Shown here one piece after another: positions 46,194 to 57,172 of a DNA stretch of 64,000 nt. The position numbers were made by a program, and so were the translations under genes. This DNA comes from Takakia lepidozioides (lineage: Eukaryota; Streptophyta; Takakiopsida; Takakiales; Takakiaceae), in assembly GCA_030704615.1 (NCBI GenBank), contig CM060731.1, positions 49,850,001 to 49,914,000 on the forward strand, read 5' to 3'. How positions within the stretch are numbered: the stretch's first letter is position 1; every line of letters starts with the position of its first letter. The notes under the pieces were generated by a model. The model did no database searches. It saw only the letters and a program-made list of their open reading frames with translations, and was not told where the DNA came from.

Positions 46194-46266
46194 AGGTGAT
46201 AGGATTTGAACCCACATAAGACATGGGTGGCACACACAGTGCTCTGTCCGACTGAGCTATCAAATG
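46194..46266 (-). repeat. tRNA-derived element or tRNA relic with pol III A and B boxes
   Basis: On the minus strand TAGCTCAGTCGG fits the A box, and GGGTTCAAATCC, about 35 bp later, fits the B box. The D arm (GCTC/GAGC) pairs, the T arm pairs weakly, and no good acceptor or anticodon stem forms. This suggests the head of a tRNA-derived SINE or a degenerate tRNA rather than a working tRNA gene. Confidence 0.4.
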
Positions 46267-47085
46267 GTGGGTTTTTTTTTGTTTAACCCCTAAAGGCCTA
46301 CAGCTTTTTCCACCCTTGACTGCAAAATCTGCCGCATCCTTGGGCCATCTTTCTATTCATTAATACAACTGTGCTAAGATCTACACAACTTGACCGTTGA
46401 ATAATGTTCCTAGCAACGTCCCTTAACACCTGGTCCACCTCAGATTTTTATTTTTTTATTTTTTTAAGAAGAGGGACGGAGGCCTCATGAACTTTGTAGA
46501 TAAGGGACTTCAAATGTCCATGAGATACAAAGAGGAAAAAATAACCTCTATGATTACATGATTCTCCTCAGTTGGAATCTTATAACTTTATTTTTCTCCA
46601 TGAATTTAATCCTTATTCCAGGAAAGCCCGCTTTGCTATTTTTCGGGAATTTCCAGCGACCCAAAATCCTTGAAATTCGACATCTCCCACACCGAAGGTC
46701 CAAAAATCATGAGACCAAGCCGGTGCACCCCTCCTCATCGAGGGCTTTCCAACGGTTTGGGACATCTCAACGCTACAAAACAAACAAACAAAACAAAACA
46801 AACGTCTCACTTCATATAGACCAACATTAGTTAAAAACCATGTACCTGCTTAGTGGTTCAAAATAGAAATGACTCTTATACTTTGTAGTTTAAGAACTAT
46901 AGAAGGTATATTATCTATATGAGAGAATTTTCGGAATGGTGGTTGAGTGTACTACTAGAAATATGGTATAGAGGTTTATCAAAAAGCCGTGAGAAAATGG
47001 TTGCTCCTCATCTGTGATAAGCTGTAGAGGACTTTCTTTAATACAAGTGAATAAAAGGGTCTAAGCAGTTCACGGGCTTCCTCAA
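46267..47085. other. Intergenic, no gene seen
   Basis: AT-rich sequence between the tRNA-like element and the Harbinger remnant. Possibly the decayed 5' part of that transposon, but no motif can be read. Confidence 0.4.
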
Positions 47086-47310
47086 GCATGTGGTGCAATG
47101 GATGGCACTCACATCAAAATTGTTTTTTACCCTCATAAATATAGAGTTACCAATAGGTTATTAGATCATGATCACAATTACAACAATATAATTTTGCATG
47201 AGATTGTTATGTGGATGCAAACATACAATCTTTGGATATTTTTGTAGGTTTTCCTATATGTGTGTGATGCTAGAATATTTTTCAATCTGAGTGGATGCTC
47301 ATTTCATTTT
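47086..47310 (+). pseudogene. PIF/Harbinger transposase remnant
   Basis: The frame reads ACGAMDGTHIKI, then YPHKYRVTNRLLDHDHNYN, and after a stop CDARIFFNLSGCS. This follows the order of the DDE_Tnp_4 nuclease core (first Asp in MDGTH, later HDARVF-type segment). The third acidic residue and the rest of the protein are not recognisable, and there is at least one stop. A dead fragment. Confidence 0.6.
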
Positions 47311-48996
47311 AAGGTTGGTTATGAGCTTCCATATGAGAAATTCAATTTCAAACATTCTTCATTTGGATCGGAGTAGTTGAATGCGCCTAGACCCATAATA
47401 TGATCATTTTTGTATTCTCCACAATTATATTAGATATTGATAACTTAATAGAACATTATGATGAGGCAGTGTTTTTTTTTTCTGGCGAATAATCGCCAGA
47501 TTTCGACCTGGAAAATGGGTCAGCTACTTTTACAAAGGAATTCTGGGATTAAAAGTCAAGAAAATCGCCAGAAAGCGCCAAAGGATAAATACCAGGAGCC
47601 AGATTTGTCCTACGTGGACCTGTTAAAATATGACACCTGTAATACAGCCTCTTTTCCAGCTGTCACCTCGTTATTCTCGCCACATGGGCGTTGGGTAGAA
47701 TCTACATGTCGCCCTGCCAGCGATTTTGGAAAAGTGAAAAATAAAAACACTGTGATGAGGACTATTATATGGACAGCAAATGGACTATACACTAAGTATA
47801 GAAAATGAAACCAAACTTATGCATCAAACATTAACTCAACATACATATGTTTTAGAAGGAATTATTGGACTCCCCTCATAAATTATTTTCTTTAATGTGA
47901 CATTTACATGCATGAAAAATGGAACATATATAATGAATCATAGTTTTCAAAATGTAAAACTTTGTTTAGAGTTTGCAGTCCATATTTTTAGGTCAAAGAT
48001 GGATAGATTGTTCTATACTTGAATTCTGAACTACTTTCAAAGTATTAAGATTGCCAAGTATGTTGTTTGCAGTGTGCACAAAGTCTACGCAAATTATTAC
48101 ATCTCTATCAATCTTCTCACATCAGACGACCATCTTCACTCGATCATCCATCAGAACGACACTAGATATCCAAGCTGAGGAGCAAACTTATTGTTGTTAT
48201 CAGAAGAATAACATTTATTTCCAAGATGTTTACTGACAAACAAAACAAATTTAAAAAAATGAGAGAATTAGAATAGGAGAGAGTCAAACATAATAGTTTA
48301 TTGATAGCTGAATTAAGTTGAGCTCTCAACTTGAACACACTTTCGACGGGGTTAAGATTGAGAAGTATGTTCCAAACCCGATGCAAAATCTTACCTGATC
48401 TCTAGATCAATCTTCTTACTTTGGACGACCATCTGTACTCGACTCGCCCTCGAACGACTATAAGTATCCAAGGTCATGAGGAACGATTAATTGTTGAGAT
48501 CATGGGGAATAATATTTATGCACGAGATGTTTGCGACCAAACAAAACAAAGAAGAAGAGATGAGAGAATTAGAATAGAACTTTATAGAAGAGAGAGAGTC
48601 TGAAGCAAATAGAGTGTTTGCAGTACATTACATCCAATAGTAGTACAACAAAAATCATAATGCTATAAAAAAGAGTTGTTTTATAGGGGACCATGCAATG
48701 TTGTGGATAATTGCCAACGCAAAGAAATTGGAGCACAAGTGTTAGATGAACTTGACCTTGAAGAATAAAGCCTGTGGAATAGTTAAAATACCGGGACATG
48801 ATTGGATTTCAGTCATAAACACAAGTAATGGAAAACCTCATTACCTTGTTACCTGATTGCTTACCCCATGTGAAAGTCCCAGCGCGATAGTCATGTAGAT
48901 CCATAGAGTATCAACCTTCTTCGAAGTTCCACCAAGTTTCCTGAATTTGGTGAGTCTCCTTCGCAGTCTAACAGACAGATTGGGTGGTTTGTGCAG
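47311..48996. other. AT-rich transposon-like sequence with an internal duplication
   Basis: About 48.05-48.30 kb and 48.40-48.60 kb are diverged direct copies spaced about 370 bp (shared: CAATCTTCT, GACGACCATCT, ACAAACAAAACAAA-like tract, GATGAGAGAATTAGAATAG). No coding domain is recognised. A 116-codon frame at 47458-47808 has no family match and is not called. Confidence 0.45.
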
Positions 48997-50406
48997 CAAT
49001 GGCAGCTGAATGCCATTAGAGAGCGTTATGCCCCCTCGGTGGTGGAGGTGCTTCGGATCATGAAGGAAACACTAGAAGCCTTTTTTGCACTACCTGTATC
49101 ACAATACCCTGACCTCTTGCAAGACTTGGTGACCGGGTTAGATAAGGCGCTGCAGCGCTATGCCTCCCAAACTGTAGCCCCCTGTGGTATGCTCCCTTGC
49201 TCCATGATATTTAATTACTCAAACTGGTTTAGACACCATGTTGTCAAATTCCTTGAAAGCTGATTCTTTGCTCGACTGTTTCTGGATCCCAGGACACTTC
49301 GTGGTTTTACAAGCACCTGTGCTGCTTGCAGAGCCAGCTGCCTAGCATGTAGTGATATAGTTGTGCTCACTCAATTATGCTATGGGACAGTGCTTGCTCG
49401 GGTGACTTTCTATGAGAGAAAATCCTCACCTTGCAACTCCTCTTACTTAAGACGGAATGTGCAAGCGCAAAAAACCCGAATAGAGGAGCATTTAGGTCAA
49501 AGATCAGGTTCACACCATAGCTTGATTCTATCCTTCAGTTGAGATATTACCATCTTTGTGAGTCGGGATGCACAAAAGGATCAATGTATGGTCGCTTTCC
49601 TCCTCTTACCAATTTATCCTGCCTGTTGGAAAGAGGCCAGTAGGCAGGTAAAGATGCTGAGATGCAAGACCAGCAGCAAGTCATGGCTTGGCTTGCACAA
49701 GAGCAAAGGAAGGGCTGAAGAAAGCAATGGCAGCACTACACGCAGGGGGCCTGGATGCCTTCAGTCTGCCCTATCTATGTGTCCGCATCAATACCCTTCA
49801 ACACATCATCACAGAACTGGAGTTCATTGAAAAGAAGATCCGTTTTGGCTGGCAAAAAGACCCCACTCTCACGTCCAATGGTGGTAAAAGCGCTAAGAGT
49901 GCGAAGTCACAACCTGCCCCTCCCCCTCCAGTTGCCTTATCGGTCGACAGCAGTTTCAAGAGAACAAGGGGGCAAGTCCAGGAGGGTGTCCAGCAGCTGA
50001 TTGAACTTGCTGCATATAGGGTTGCTTTCTCAGACTTAAGGGGTACATTTTGGGAGGGGCTTTATGTGGGAAGGGTGGCAATGCCAGAATCTCTAGTGTT
50101 ACTCAGCAGCTGGACGCCAAATTAGGGATCATAGCTGACACCTCTTCAGAACGCCTAAGGAATCGTGTTGTGGGGGCCCTTATGCGGGCTTGCTTTGAAT
50201 GTTTCCTGTTAGTTCTATTGGCTGGCGGGCCATCTCGTGCGTTCACAGTTAGCGACGCAGACATCCTTAAGGAGGATTTTGGAAACCTCAAGGACCTCTT
50301 CAAGGCTGATGGAGAGGGGTTGCCATCAGATGTGGTGGAAAAGGCAGCTGCCCGTGCAGCACAGGTCCTGTCGTTGTTTGATCTTCCCAGTAATGAGCTG
50401 ATTTAA
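48997..50406 (+). pseudogene. 3' fragment of a PATROL1-like (MUN domain, DUF810) gene
   Basis: Exon from the acceptor at 48996 encodes QWQLNAIRERYAPSVVEVLR and LVTGLDKALQRYASQTV, then a donor near 49187. A second coding block at about 49688-50070 gives LPYLCVRINTLQHIITELE. After a change of frame near 50070-50090, a third gives GALMRACFECFLLVLLAGGP then SRAF and ends LPSNELI. This order matches the C-terminal third of plant PATROL1/UNC13-like proteins, which act in exocytic delivery of plasma-membrane cargo. The upstream two thirds are absent. Truncation plus frameshift indicates a pseudogene, although the frameshift could be a sequence error. Confidence 0.7.
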
Positions 50407-50819
50407 ATTTTCACATCTTTGGAAGGGGTGGCAAGCAGATCAGGATCCAGACTCTCCCTGCCCCCGACTACAGGAGTTTGGAGCACATCAGATGCTAACA
50501 CTGTTGCGCGTGCTCTGTTGTCGTTGTGATGACACAGTATCAAAAAATTTGAAGAAGAGCTACCATTTGCCAAAGAAGGTGTAGTAGCTCTGTAATTGGT
50601 GTCAGGCAGTCAGGTTAAGTGTTGGTACCAGAAAAGCTTTTCCCTCCATAGGTATGTAGGACTCTGTATATTCTAGTGCCCTTTGTATAGGCAGACCGGG
50701 TTTTTGTCCACCTCAAAAACACATTGCCGGTGGAGGTGTTTTATTTAGCTTTATTTTATTTAAGCGCAGTTGATCCTCACTGGATAATGTCAATACAGAG
50801 TCTGTCCAGGGCAATGAAG

Positions 50820-51345
50820 TTTGTGGCAGGGTGGTGGCGTTGCAATCACCCCACACCCAAGGGTTCTTGATAATGCCAAGTAGCCTTCCTGGGGTAGGCT
50901 TCTCATTGTGGCTGAGAGAATTCTAGTTGATCACAGTTCAGGTTCGGATTGTCAGAAGGTGAATAATGTTTTTTATCAACAATTGTATGTACCTGGAGAT
51001 TGACATCAATGCTGCTCACTGGGCTCGATCTGACACCACCGTCCTCCATCACTTTTCTCACCTTTTCTTTATCGTCCCACCTGCCAGTGGCCACATATAT
51101 GTTTGATAGCGGCGTATAAGTTGCTGCGTCCTGTGAATCCCCCTTGAGTAGGGATTTTGCTGCACGTTCTGCTAGCTCTACATTCCCATGTATTCTGCAG
51201 GCACCAAGCAAGGCCCCCCCAACCGAACGGCATCTGCTTCCATTGGCATTTTATGATAAAAATCCTCCGCCTCATTCAATCCGCCCCCAACGCCCCAAGA
51301 AGGTCCAACCATGGCAGGCCACCAAAAATGATCACTGTTGGACTG
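50820..51345 (-). pseudogene. PPR-DYW C-terminal fragment at the assembly gap
   Basis: On the minus strand [20 protein letters not shown] then LSNIYVATGRWDDKEKVRKV match the E1/E2 region of the PPR genes at 10-37 kb. Further on, ISTPGRLLGIIKNPWVWGDC is a damaged version of the HSEK-to-CGDCH segment of DYW: the first Cys of CxxC is replaced and the histidine motif is lost. Frame breaks occur throughout. Its 5' part lies in or beyond the gap. Confidence 0.75.
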
Positions 51346-51352
51346 AAGGGCA

Positions 51353-51852
51353 NNNNNNNNNNNNNNNNNNNNNNNNNNNNNNNNNNNNNNNNNNNNNNNN
51401 NNNNNNNNNNNNNNNNNNNNNNNNNNNNNNNNNNNNNNNNNNNNNNNNNNNNNNNNNNNNNNNNNNNNNNNNNNNNNNNNNNNNNNNNNNNNNNNNNNNN
51501 NNNNNNNNNNNNNNNNNNNNNNNNNNNNNNNNNNNNNNNNNNNNNNNNNNNNNNNNNNNNNNNNNNNNNNNNNNNNNNNNNNNNNNNNNNNNNNNNNNNN
51601 NNNNNNNNNNNNNNNNNNNNNNNNNNNNNNNNNNNNNNNNNNNNNNNNNNNNNNNNNNNNNNNNNNNNNNNNNNNNNNNNNNNNNNNNNNNNNNNNNNNN
51701 NNNNNNNNNNNNNNNNNNNNNNNNNNNNNNNNNNNNNNNNNNNNNNNNNNNNNNNNNNNNNNNNNNNNNNNNNNNNNNNNNNNNNNNNNNNNNNNNNNNN
51801 NNNNNNNNNNNNNNNNNNNNNNNNNNNNNNNNNNNNNNNNNNNNNNNNNNNN
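51353..51852. other. Assembly gap of 500 N
   Basis: Exactly 500 undetermined bases, probably a fixed-length scaffold gap whose true size is unknown. It separates the PPR fragment from the palindrome array. Confidence 0.99.
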
Positions 51853-52129
51853 ATCATAATCTGATATTTATACGATACAATCATACTGTGTAGAGAGATC
51901 TGAGTGAAGCTGTGGATTGAATGGAGGAGTGAAGGAAACTAATACGTAATTATCAATGGTAAGGTAGCCAAGATGAATGCGAAAAGGGAAACAAATAGGA
52001 AACACCCCCATGATACACTAGCTGTAGGTCATGACTGATTGTTCTGCGCGGGCTGAGTACTTAGAGATTTCCAACTCTTCTATCTTGGAGTTTCCGCCTC
52101 GGATAGCGAAGGGATGGGTGAGTAAAAGC

Positions 52130-53612
52130 CGCGCGACAGGAAGCACCAAACAATTTGCGGCAACGCACACTGTTTGTGCCCCCCTGCTTTGCTTGTTTTT
52201 GATGTCAAGCTGTACCACACCAGCCCAGTCTATCATGTCAAAATGTACCTAGATGGAAGCACGAAATAGTGTGCGACAACGCACACTGTTTGTGCCCCTC
52301 TTTTTTGCTTGTTTTTTATGTCAAAATGAAACAGACCAAGCCAGTCTGTGGTGTATCACACACACGTAGATGGAAGCACAAAACAGTGCGCGTTGCCGCA
52401 CACTGTTTGTGCCCCTCTACTTGGTTTTTTTCTATGTCAAAATGTGTCACACCAGCAGTGTCTGCCATGTTCAAATCACACCTAGATGGAAGCACAAAAC
52501 AGTGTGCGGCAACGCACACTGTTTGTGGCCCCCTCTTTGATTACTTTTTGATGTCAAAATGGGCCACACAAGGCCAGTCTGGCATGTTCAAAACACCCCT
52601 AATTGGAAGCATGAAACAGTGTGCGGCAACTCACACTGTTTGTGCCTCCCTCTTTGTTTATTTTTTGATGTCAAAATGTGCCACACAGGGCCAGTCTGTC
52701 ATATTCAATACACCCCTAATTGGAAGCACGAGATAGTGTGCGGCAACACACACTGTTTGTGCCCCCCTTTTTGGTTGTTTTCTGATGCCAAAAAATGCCA
52801 CACCAGCAGTGTTTGCCATGTTCAAAACACACCCAGATGGAAGCAACAGCAACGCACACTGTTTTGCGCCCCCCTTTTTGGTTGTTTTCTGATGTCAAAA
52901 AATGCCACACCAGCAGTGTCTGCCATGTTCAAAGCACACCCAGATGGAAGCACGAAACAGTGTGCGGCACTCTTCTTTGTTTTTTTGTGTGTCAAAATGA
53001 ACCACACCAGCAGTGTTTGCCTAGTTCAAAACACACATAATTGGAAGCACCAAACAGTGTGCGGTGCCGCACACTGTTTGTGCCCCTCTTCTTTGCCAAT
53101 TTTTGATGTCAAAATGTAACACCAGGCCAGTCTGTCATGTCTTAGTCCCTTTGTATTTTATTCACCCAACTCTATCCGTCTGGCTTCAATCAACTTGTAA
53201 GCACAGAATAGTCACTCTGGTCTACATTTCTTGAAACCCCTGTCAAGAGCTCTATTTGGTTTGGAATGATCCCATTCAGTTCTCTCTTTTGCTTTAAACA
53301 GAGACAAATGGAAGCAAGAAACAAAGTGCGGCACAACACACTGTTTCTTGCCCCTCTCTTCATTTGGGGTTGAGAAGTGTGGACCATGCCTTGTTCCTCA
53401 AACATCCATCAAGGTGAAATGGCAGTACGGAACAGTGTGCGGTGCCGCACACTGTTTGTGCCCCTTGTACTGCGACATGTTTTCATGTAATAGAAAGCCA
53501 ACTTGATTCTTTTTGAAACTTTGAAGCACATTTGAAGTTTGGTGAAAACACGGAAAATGTATGTGTTTGAAGCTCTGTACAGTGTTCGGCACCGCACATT
53601 GTTTTTGACCTC
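52130..53612. repeat. Tandem array of ~117-bp units, each with a palindrome
   Basis: About twelve units. Nine follow a regular ~117-bp period from 52140 to 53090, and three more are spaced further apart to 53612. Each has the core AACAGTGTGCGG, a two-base centre and CCGCACACTGTT. The cleanest copy (53052-53079) has perfect 13-bp arms. Between palindromes the units share GATGTCAAAATG, a CACACCAGC or CCAGTCTG phrase, CATGTTCAAAACAC and a GATGGAAGCAC or ATTGGAAGCAC phrase. Several copies carry paired changes or lost arms. Because 117 is a multiple of three, long open frames run through the array on both strands; they are a by-product and not called as genes. Confidence 0.9.
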
Positions 53613-53646
53613 TCTCTTATGTCAATTTGAATGAACATCCCTGTAG

Positions 53647-56600
53647 GAGAAGATGCAAAGGGTGGAGGATGAGAACCCTTTAGGGCAGGAAAAGGAGATC
53701 ATTGTTGATGTGGACGATGAGTTCTATGAAAGCAAAGCCGCAGAGATGCTGGGGGGTCAGAAGGTAAATTCTTAGCTTGTGGTGCAAAGTATGCTTGCCC
53801 CGGGTGGGAGACCTATTGAAGATTCCTCTGTGTAGGTTGGTTTCCATGTCTGTTGTTCGTCCACCCCTCATCAAGGACATCCAGAAGCTGGAGGCCGAGT
53901 TTGTTCATGGGTATTTGGATGGATCCGCACTCTTTTACGTTTCTACTAGGGATTCCAGAGGCAAAGAGCTCCTTGTGGATGAGTCAATCGTGGACTCTTG
54001 GGATCCCATTTGGAGACATGTGAACGAATCCTTCGAACTTCTTCTCTCCATGAAACCTTCGACCGAAGCATTCTGAGGGAAGATGTTTCACGTATGGGAT
54101 GGCAACCACCGGTTGCTTGCATGGATGGCTGTCATTGGGAGGCTGCACTCACAGAAGGAAGAGTGGCATTATTGTGTTCGAACGATGGTGTTGGATTGTG
54201 ACGGGCACATGATGGGTCTTCTGACGACAATGAATGATGTGAACAGGTTGGTTTCTCATTTTACATATCCCAGTTGTGGTTCCGTGGCTCTTTGGTTCCA
54301 GTCCTCTATTGTCGGTTCTTGAATTTCATTCTGACTTTCACACGTCATTCTACAGAGGGACGGAGACATTGCATGTCAAAACGAGTCTAGTTCACACACT
54401 GTACATGATACAGAGGATCGGCCAGATGCCCTTGACCAACTTCAAGACCATCCTTTCAGCAGAGACGTACAAGAAGTGCGAAAGCTCCAAGACATCAAAA
54501 ACATGGTACTCGTTGACCCGTGAGGCTTTCATGGAGTATATGTACGCGGTGAGATACATCTTCCATCATCTGGCCTTTCGATATTCCTGCTTCCAGATCT
54601 TTGTTTCTGTTTGTTTCCATTGCCTTTGTGTTGATGCAACTCTCGTGCATTCTCTTGCAGCAAGACATTGTAGATGCAGGACAATGTGGCAAACTGGAAT
54701 ACTACAGCTCTACCTTGAAGAGAGAAGGACAACAAAAGGGTTGAGAGTCACATCAAGCAAGAGATGACCGCCACAAGAAAGAATATTATGAGTGCTTTTG
54801 TGAAGCAGTTGAGAATTGCCAACCCATCCTTCGGACCACAGTTTCTTCAAGAGGTGAAAAACCATTTCAACAAGCCAGGCAAGCCGGAGATGGCCCAGGA
54901 GAAGTTGCACAGGTTGTCTACCGCCGTTGTGTCTTCAGAACAGAAGGTGAAGTGGCTACAAATATGGAACTCCGATCCCACTGTTAGGGATACCCACATG
55001 TTCCCCAGGTTGGAGAAAGAGAAGAAGACCCAGCGTGTCATTCCTGTCAGTGACAATATGATGGACACATGGCTTCACAAGGCCACTTACTGGAGCCAGG
55101 TATGATGTCCTTTGCTGTGTCACTTCATTTTGCTTTTCTGTCGTTCTCATTCCATGTTACAGTGGCTTTGATTGTTTTCTGGTTCATTCTTGCATTCGAA
55201 TTGTTTTGCAGTTAGAGGAAAAGGCCCAGTCTGTTCTACATACGCAGCTGGCTGACTATGGCATCACCATGATAGCACCAAAGGTCTCCTTCCAAGCATA
55301 CATGCGGAAATGGAGAGCCACAGTGTGGCAATCTTGTTTCTTTAGGGAGTTCAACAAGGAGGGTGGTATCAGTCAAACAAATAAGCTTGACCAGCAGGAG
55401 GAAGGAGAGGAAGCCTGGAAACGATGCCTTTACAGGTGCAAAATGGACTATTGCTTCTTTGATTTGCAAAGACACACTCTCCTCCATCCAACCTATTTTG
55501 TGCTGGCTCATATGAGTGTGCGGTGCCGCAAACTCATTTGTTCTATCCGTGTGTAGTAATACCAACGTGCACACCCTGTGCCCTTCAAGCTATTTTGTGT
55601 GCGGTGGTTGCAGTGTGCGGTGCCGCATACTCTTTTAGGGGGTCTTTGTGATGTGGTAGAAAAGCTGGGAGACAATAGTTGCATTGCATAATGAGGTTGT
55701 CTCTGTGCCTGCAGGTACATAAAGTATGTTCTCATGGCAGAGAACTGCTTAGACAAACATCATGATTTTGTGGACCTGTGGCTAGTTCCTGCTGGCAACC
55801 AGACCATGTTTACTACGGGGATCTTGCAGGACTGGGGCCCAGACCTTCTTTCTGCCTGTGGTTGGTATTTGGATTGCCCTGTTTCTGAGACCCCAGTGCA
55901 GGAGGTGTCTTTGAGGAGAGAGAATGAGCGTGTAGCAGCCACCGCCGCAGCTGCCGACCTCGAGATTCATGATAGAAATTTGAGGACACTTGCAGAGAAA
56001 GAGCCTCCAGCTCAGGATACCCCGGGTAAAGGTAGAAAGGCCAAGGGAAAAGATGTTGTTGTTGGTGTGGGGAAAGGAAGGGGTAGGGGGAAGGGAGCGC
56101 AAGGGCAGGTAGGTGGGTAGGAAAGTGTTGCAGAAACTAGCCCTGCGGCGGATGTCCAGCAGACCAAAGAGACTCCACCGCATGGTAGGGGATCCGGGAG
56201 AAAGAACAAGGGGGTGGTTGATCCTAAGGACCCGTACCATGCAGTGGAGCATCCCATGAGGGTCATTCGCCCTACCAGGTTGGAGATGGCCAACGTCGGG
56301 TTCCTTGCCATGATGGAGTCCAAGAAATCTGATTACAAGGGCGAGCCATCACCAGTGTGGGAGAGGATTGTGGAGTTCCTTGGCACGGTGCGTGTTGTCT
56401 TTAGCTTCTTGTGTGTTGTAGGCATGGGTCGTTTCAATCCTCTTGAGCATTCCATTGCATGCTTGTTTGCAGGCTAAAATGACCAAATCCTGGGTGAACG
56501 GGAAGGAGAAGCCATATGCAGTTGAACTCATCATCTTGGACATCCCTGATGGGTTGCCAGTCCCGGATGTCCCTCCAACGGGTGCTTGTCCAGGTTGGAA

Positions 56601-57170
56601 TGCTTTTGATGAGCGCTACTGGCGGTGGGTTTTCTCCTTTTGCAATTTTTTTCTGTCCGATGCAGGTGTTTTGGTGCTCATTCAGTCCATCGACCTTCGT
56701 TGTCGCCGTGCACTTGCCAGCTATTTAAAAGCCTCTGGTATGAGGGTCGTGAAGACATGGAATTGTGTGAACAACATGTATTTGACGAAGGGGGATCGTC
56801 CGGGAGAGATGGTAAATCTGCCTTCTTATTCCTCTTCTTGGTGGTTCTCAGATGGAGTTGCATAAGTCGCTCAAATGAATATTTAGGGGCTTGGTTTTCA
56901 AGCTTCTTAGTTCCTTGTGGATGTCATGTTTGCAGACTCGTTTGTTTGAAGCATGGGGGCAAGTTCATAGACGAGAGGACAGATCCTCCCACGGATGACA
57001 TGCACCACAACTACGTGGACAGCAACGTGTGCTTGCGAAGGGGGAATGGGGTTCCTTGGAGAGGGGCCAGGGAGAGGAGCCCGACTTTCATTCAAACGAT
57101 TGTGGAGTGCTGCATCTACACCGATGCCAGAGTTATGGTTTATCAATGGGCATAGACATTTGATCGGCTA
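53647..57170 (+). pseudogene. Mobile-element gene with ParB-like and amino-methyltransferase-like modules
   Basis: Multi-exon gene, exons read from splice signals: 53647-53763, 53836-54246, 54356-54548, 54661-55099, 55212-~55498, 55715-56387, 56473-56811, 56936-~57160. Exon 2 encodes LEAEFVHGYLDGSALFYVS then KMFHVWDGNHRLLAWMAVIG: WDGNHRLLAW has the GxxR core of the ParB/sulfiredoxin fold. The middle exons (KTSLVHTLYMIQRIGQMPLT, RKNIMSAFVKQLR, WLHKATYWSQ) match nothing I know. After a basic linker, exons 7-8 read AVELIILDIPDGLPVPDVPP, FFLSDAGVLVLIQS, SGMRVVKTW and TFIQTIVECCIYTDARVM, then, out of frame, NGHRHLIGYHD: the order of a beta-class DNA methyltransferase with DIPDG where DPPY is expected and motif I deleted. 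Stops at 54074 (TGA) and 56118 (TAG) and frameshifts near 54735 and 56955 mark decay. Confidence 0.6.
55512..55640. repeat. Two isolated palindrome copies inside an intron
   Basis: GAGTGTGCGGTGCCGCAAACTC at about 55513 (arms nearly paired) and AGTGTGCGGTGCCGCATACT at about 55612 repeat the core of the upstream array, but without the rest of the 117-bp unit. They lie between exons 5 and 6 of the ParB/methyltransferase-like gene. Confidence 0.75.
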
Positions 57171-57172
57171 CC

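Noticed and set aside
46194-46266. Functional tRNA gene
   Set aside because: The A and B boxes fit, but acceptor and anticodon stems do not form; kept only as a tRNA-derived relic.
47458-47808. 116-codon frame on the plus strand
   Set aside because: No recognisable domain, lies in AT-rich transposon debris.
51144-51893. Frames of 200-250 codons across the gap
   Set aside because: Mostly N; they are artefacts of the 500-N gap.
52269-53119. Long open frames through the palindrome array (up to 186 codons on +, several on -)
   Set aside because: Period 117 is divisible by three, so one open unit stays open through the array on both strands; the peptides are repeat translations with no domain.
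52130-53612. CRISPR array
   Set aside because: Eukaryotic context, units of 117 bp with related spacers and internal palindromes, no cas genes.
56631-56671. A 41-bp GT...AG segment that could be an intron in the methyltransferase-like exon
   Set aside because: Too short, not a multiple of three, and reading through gives FFLSDAGVLVLIQS, a natural methyltransferase strand, in frame.
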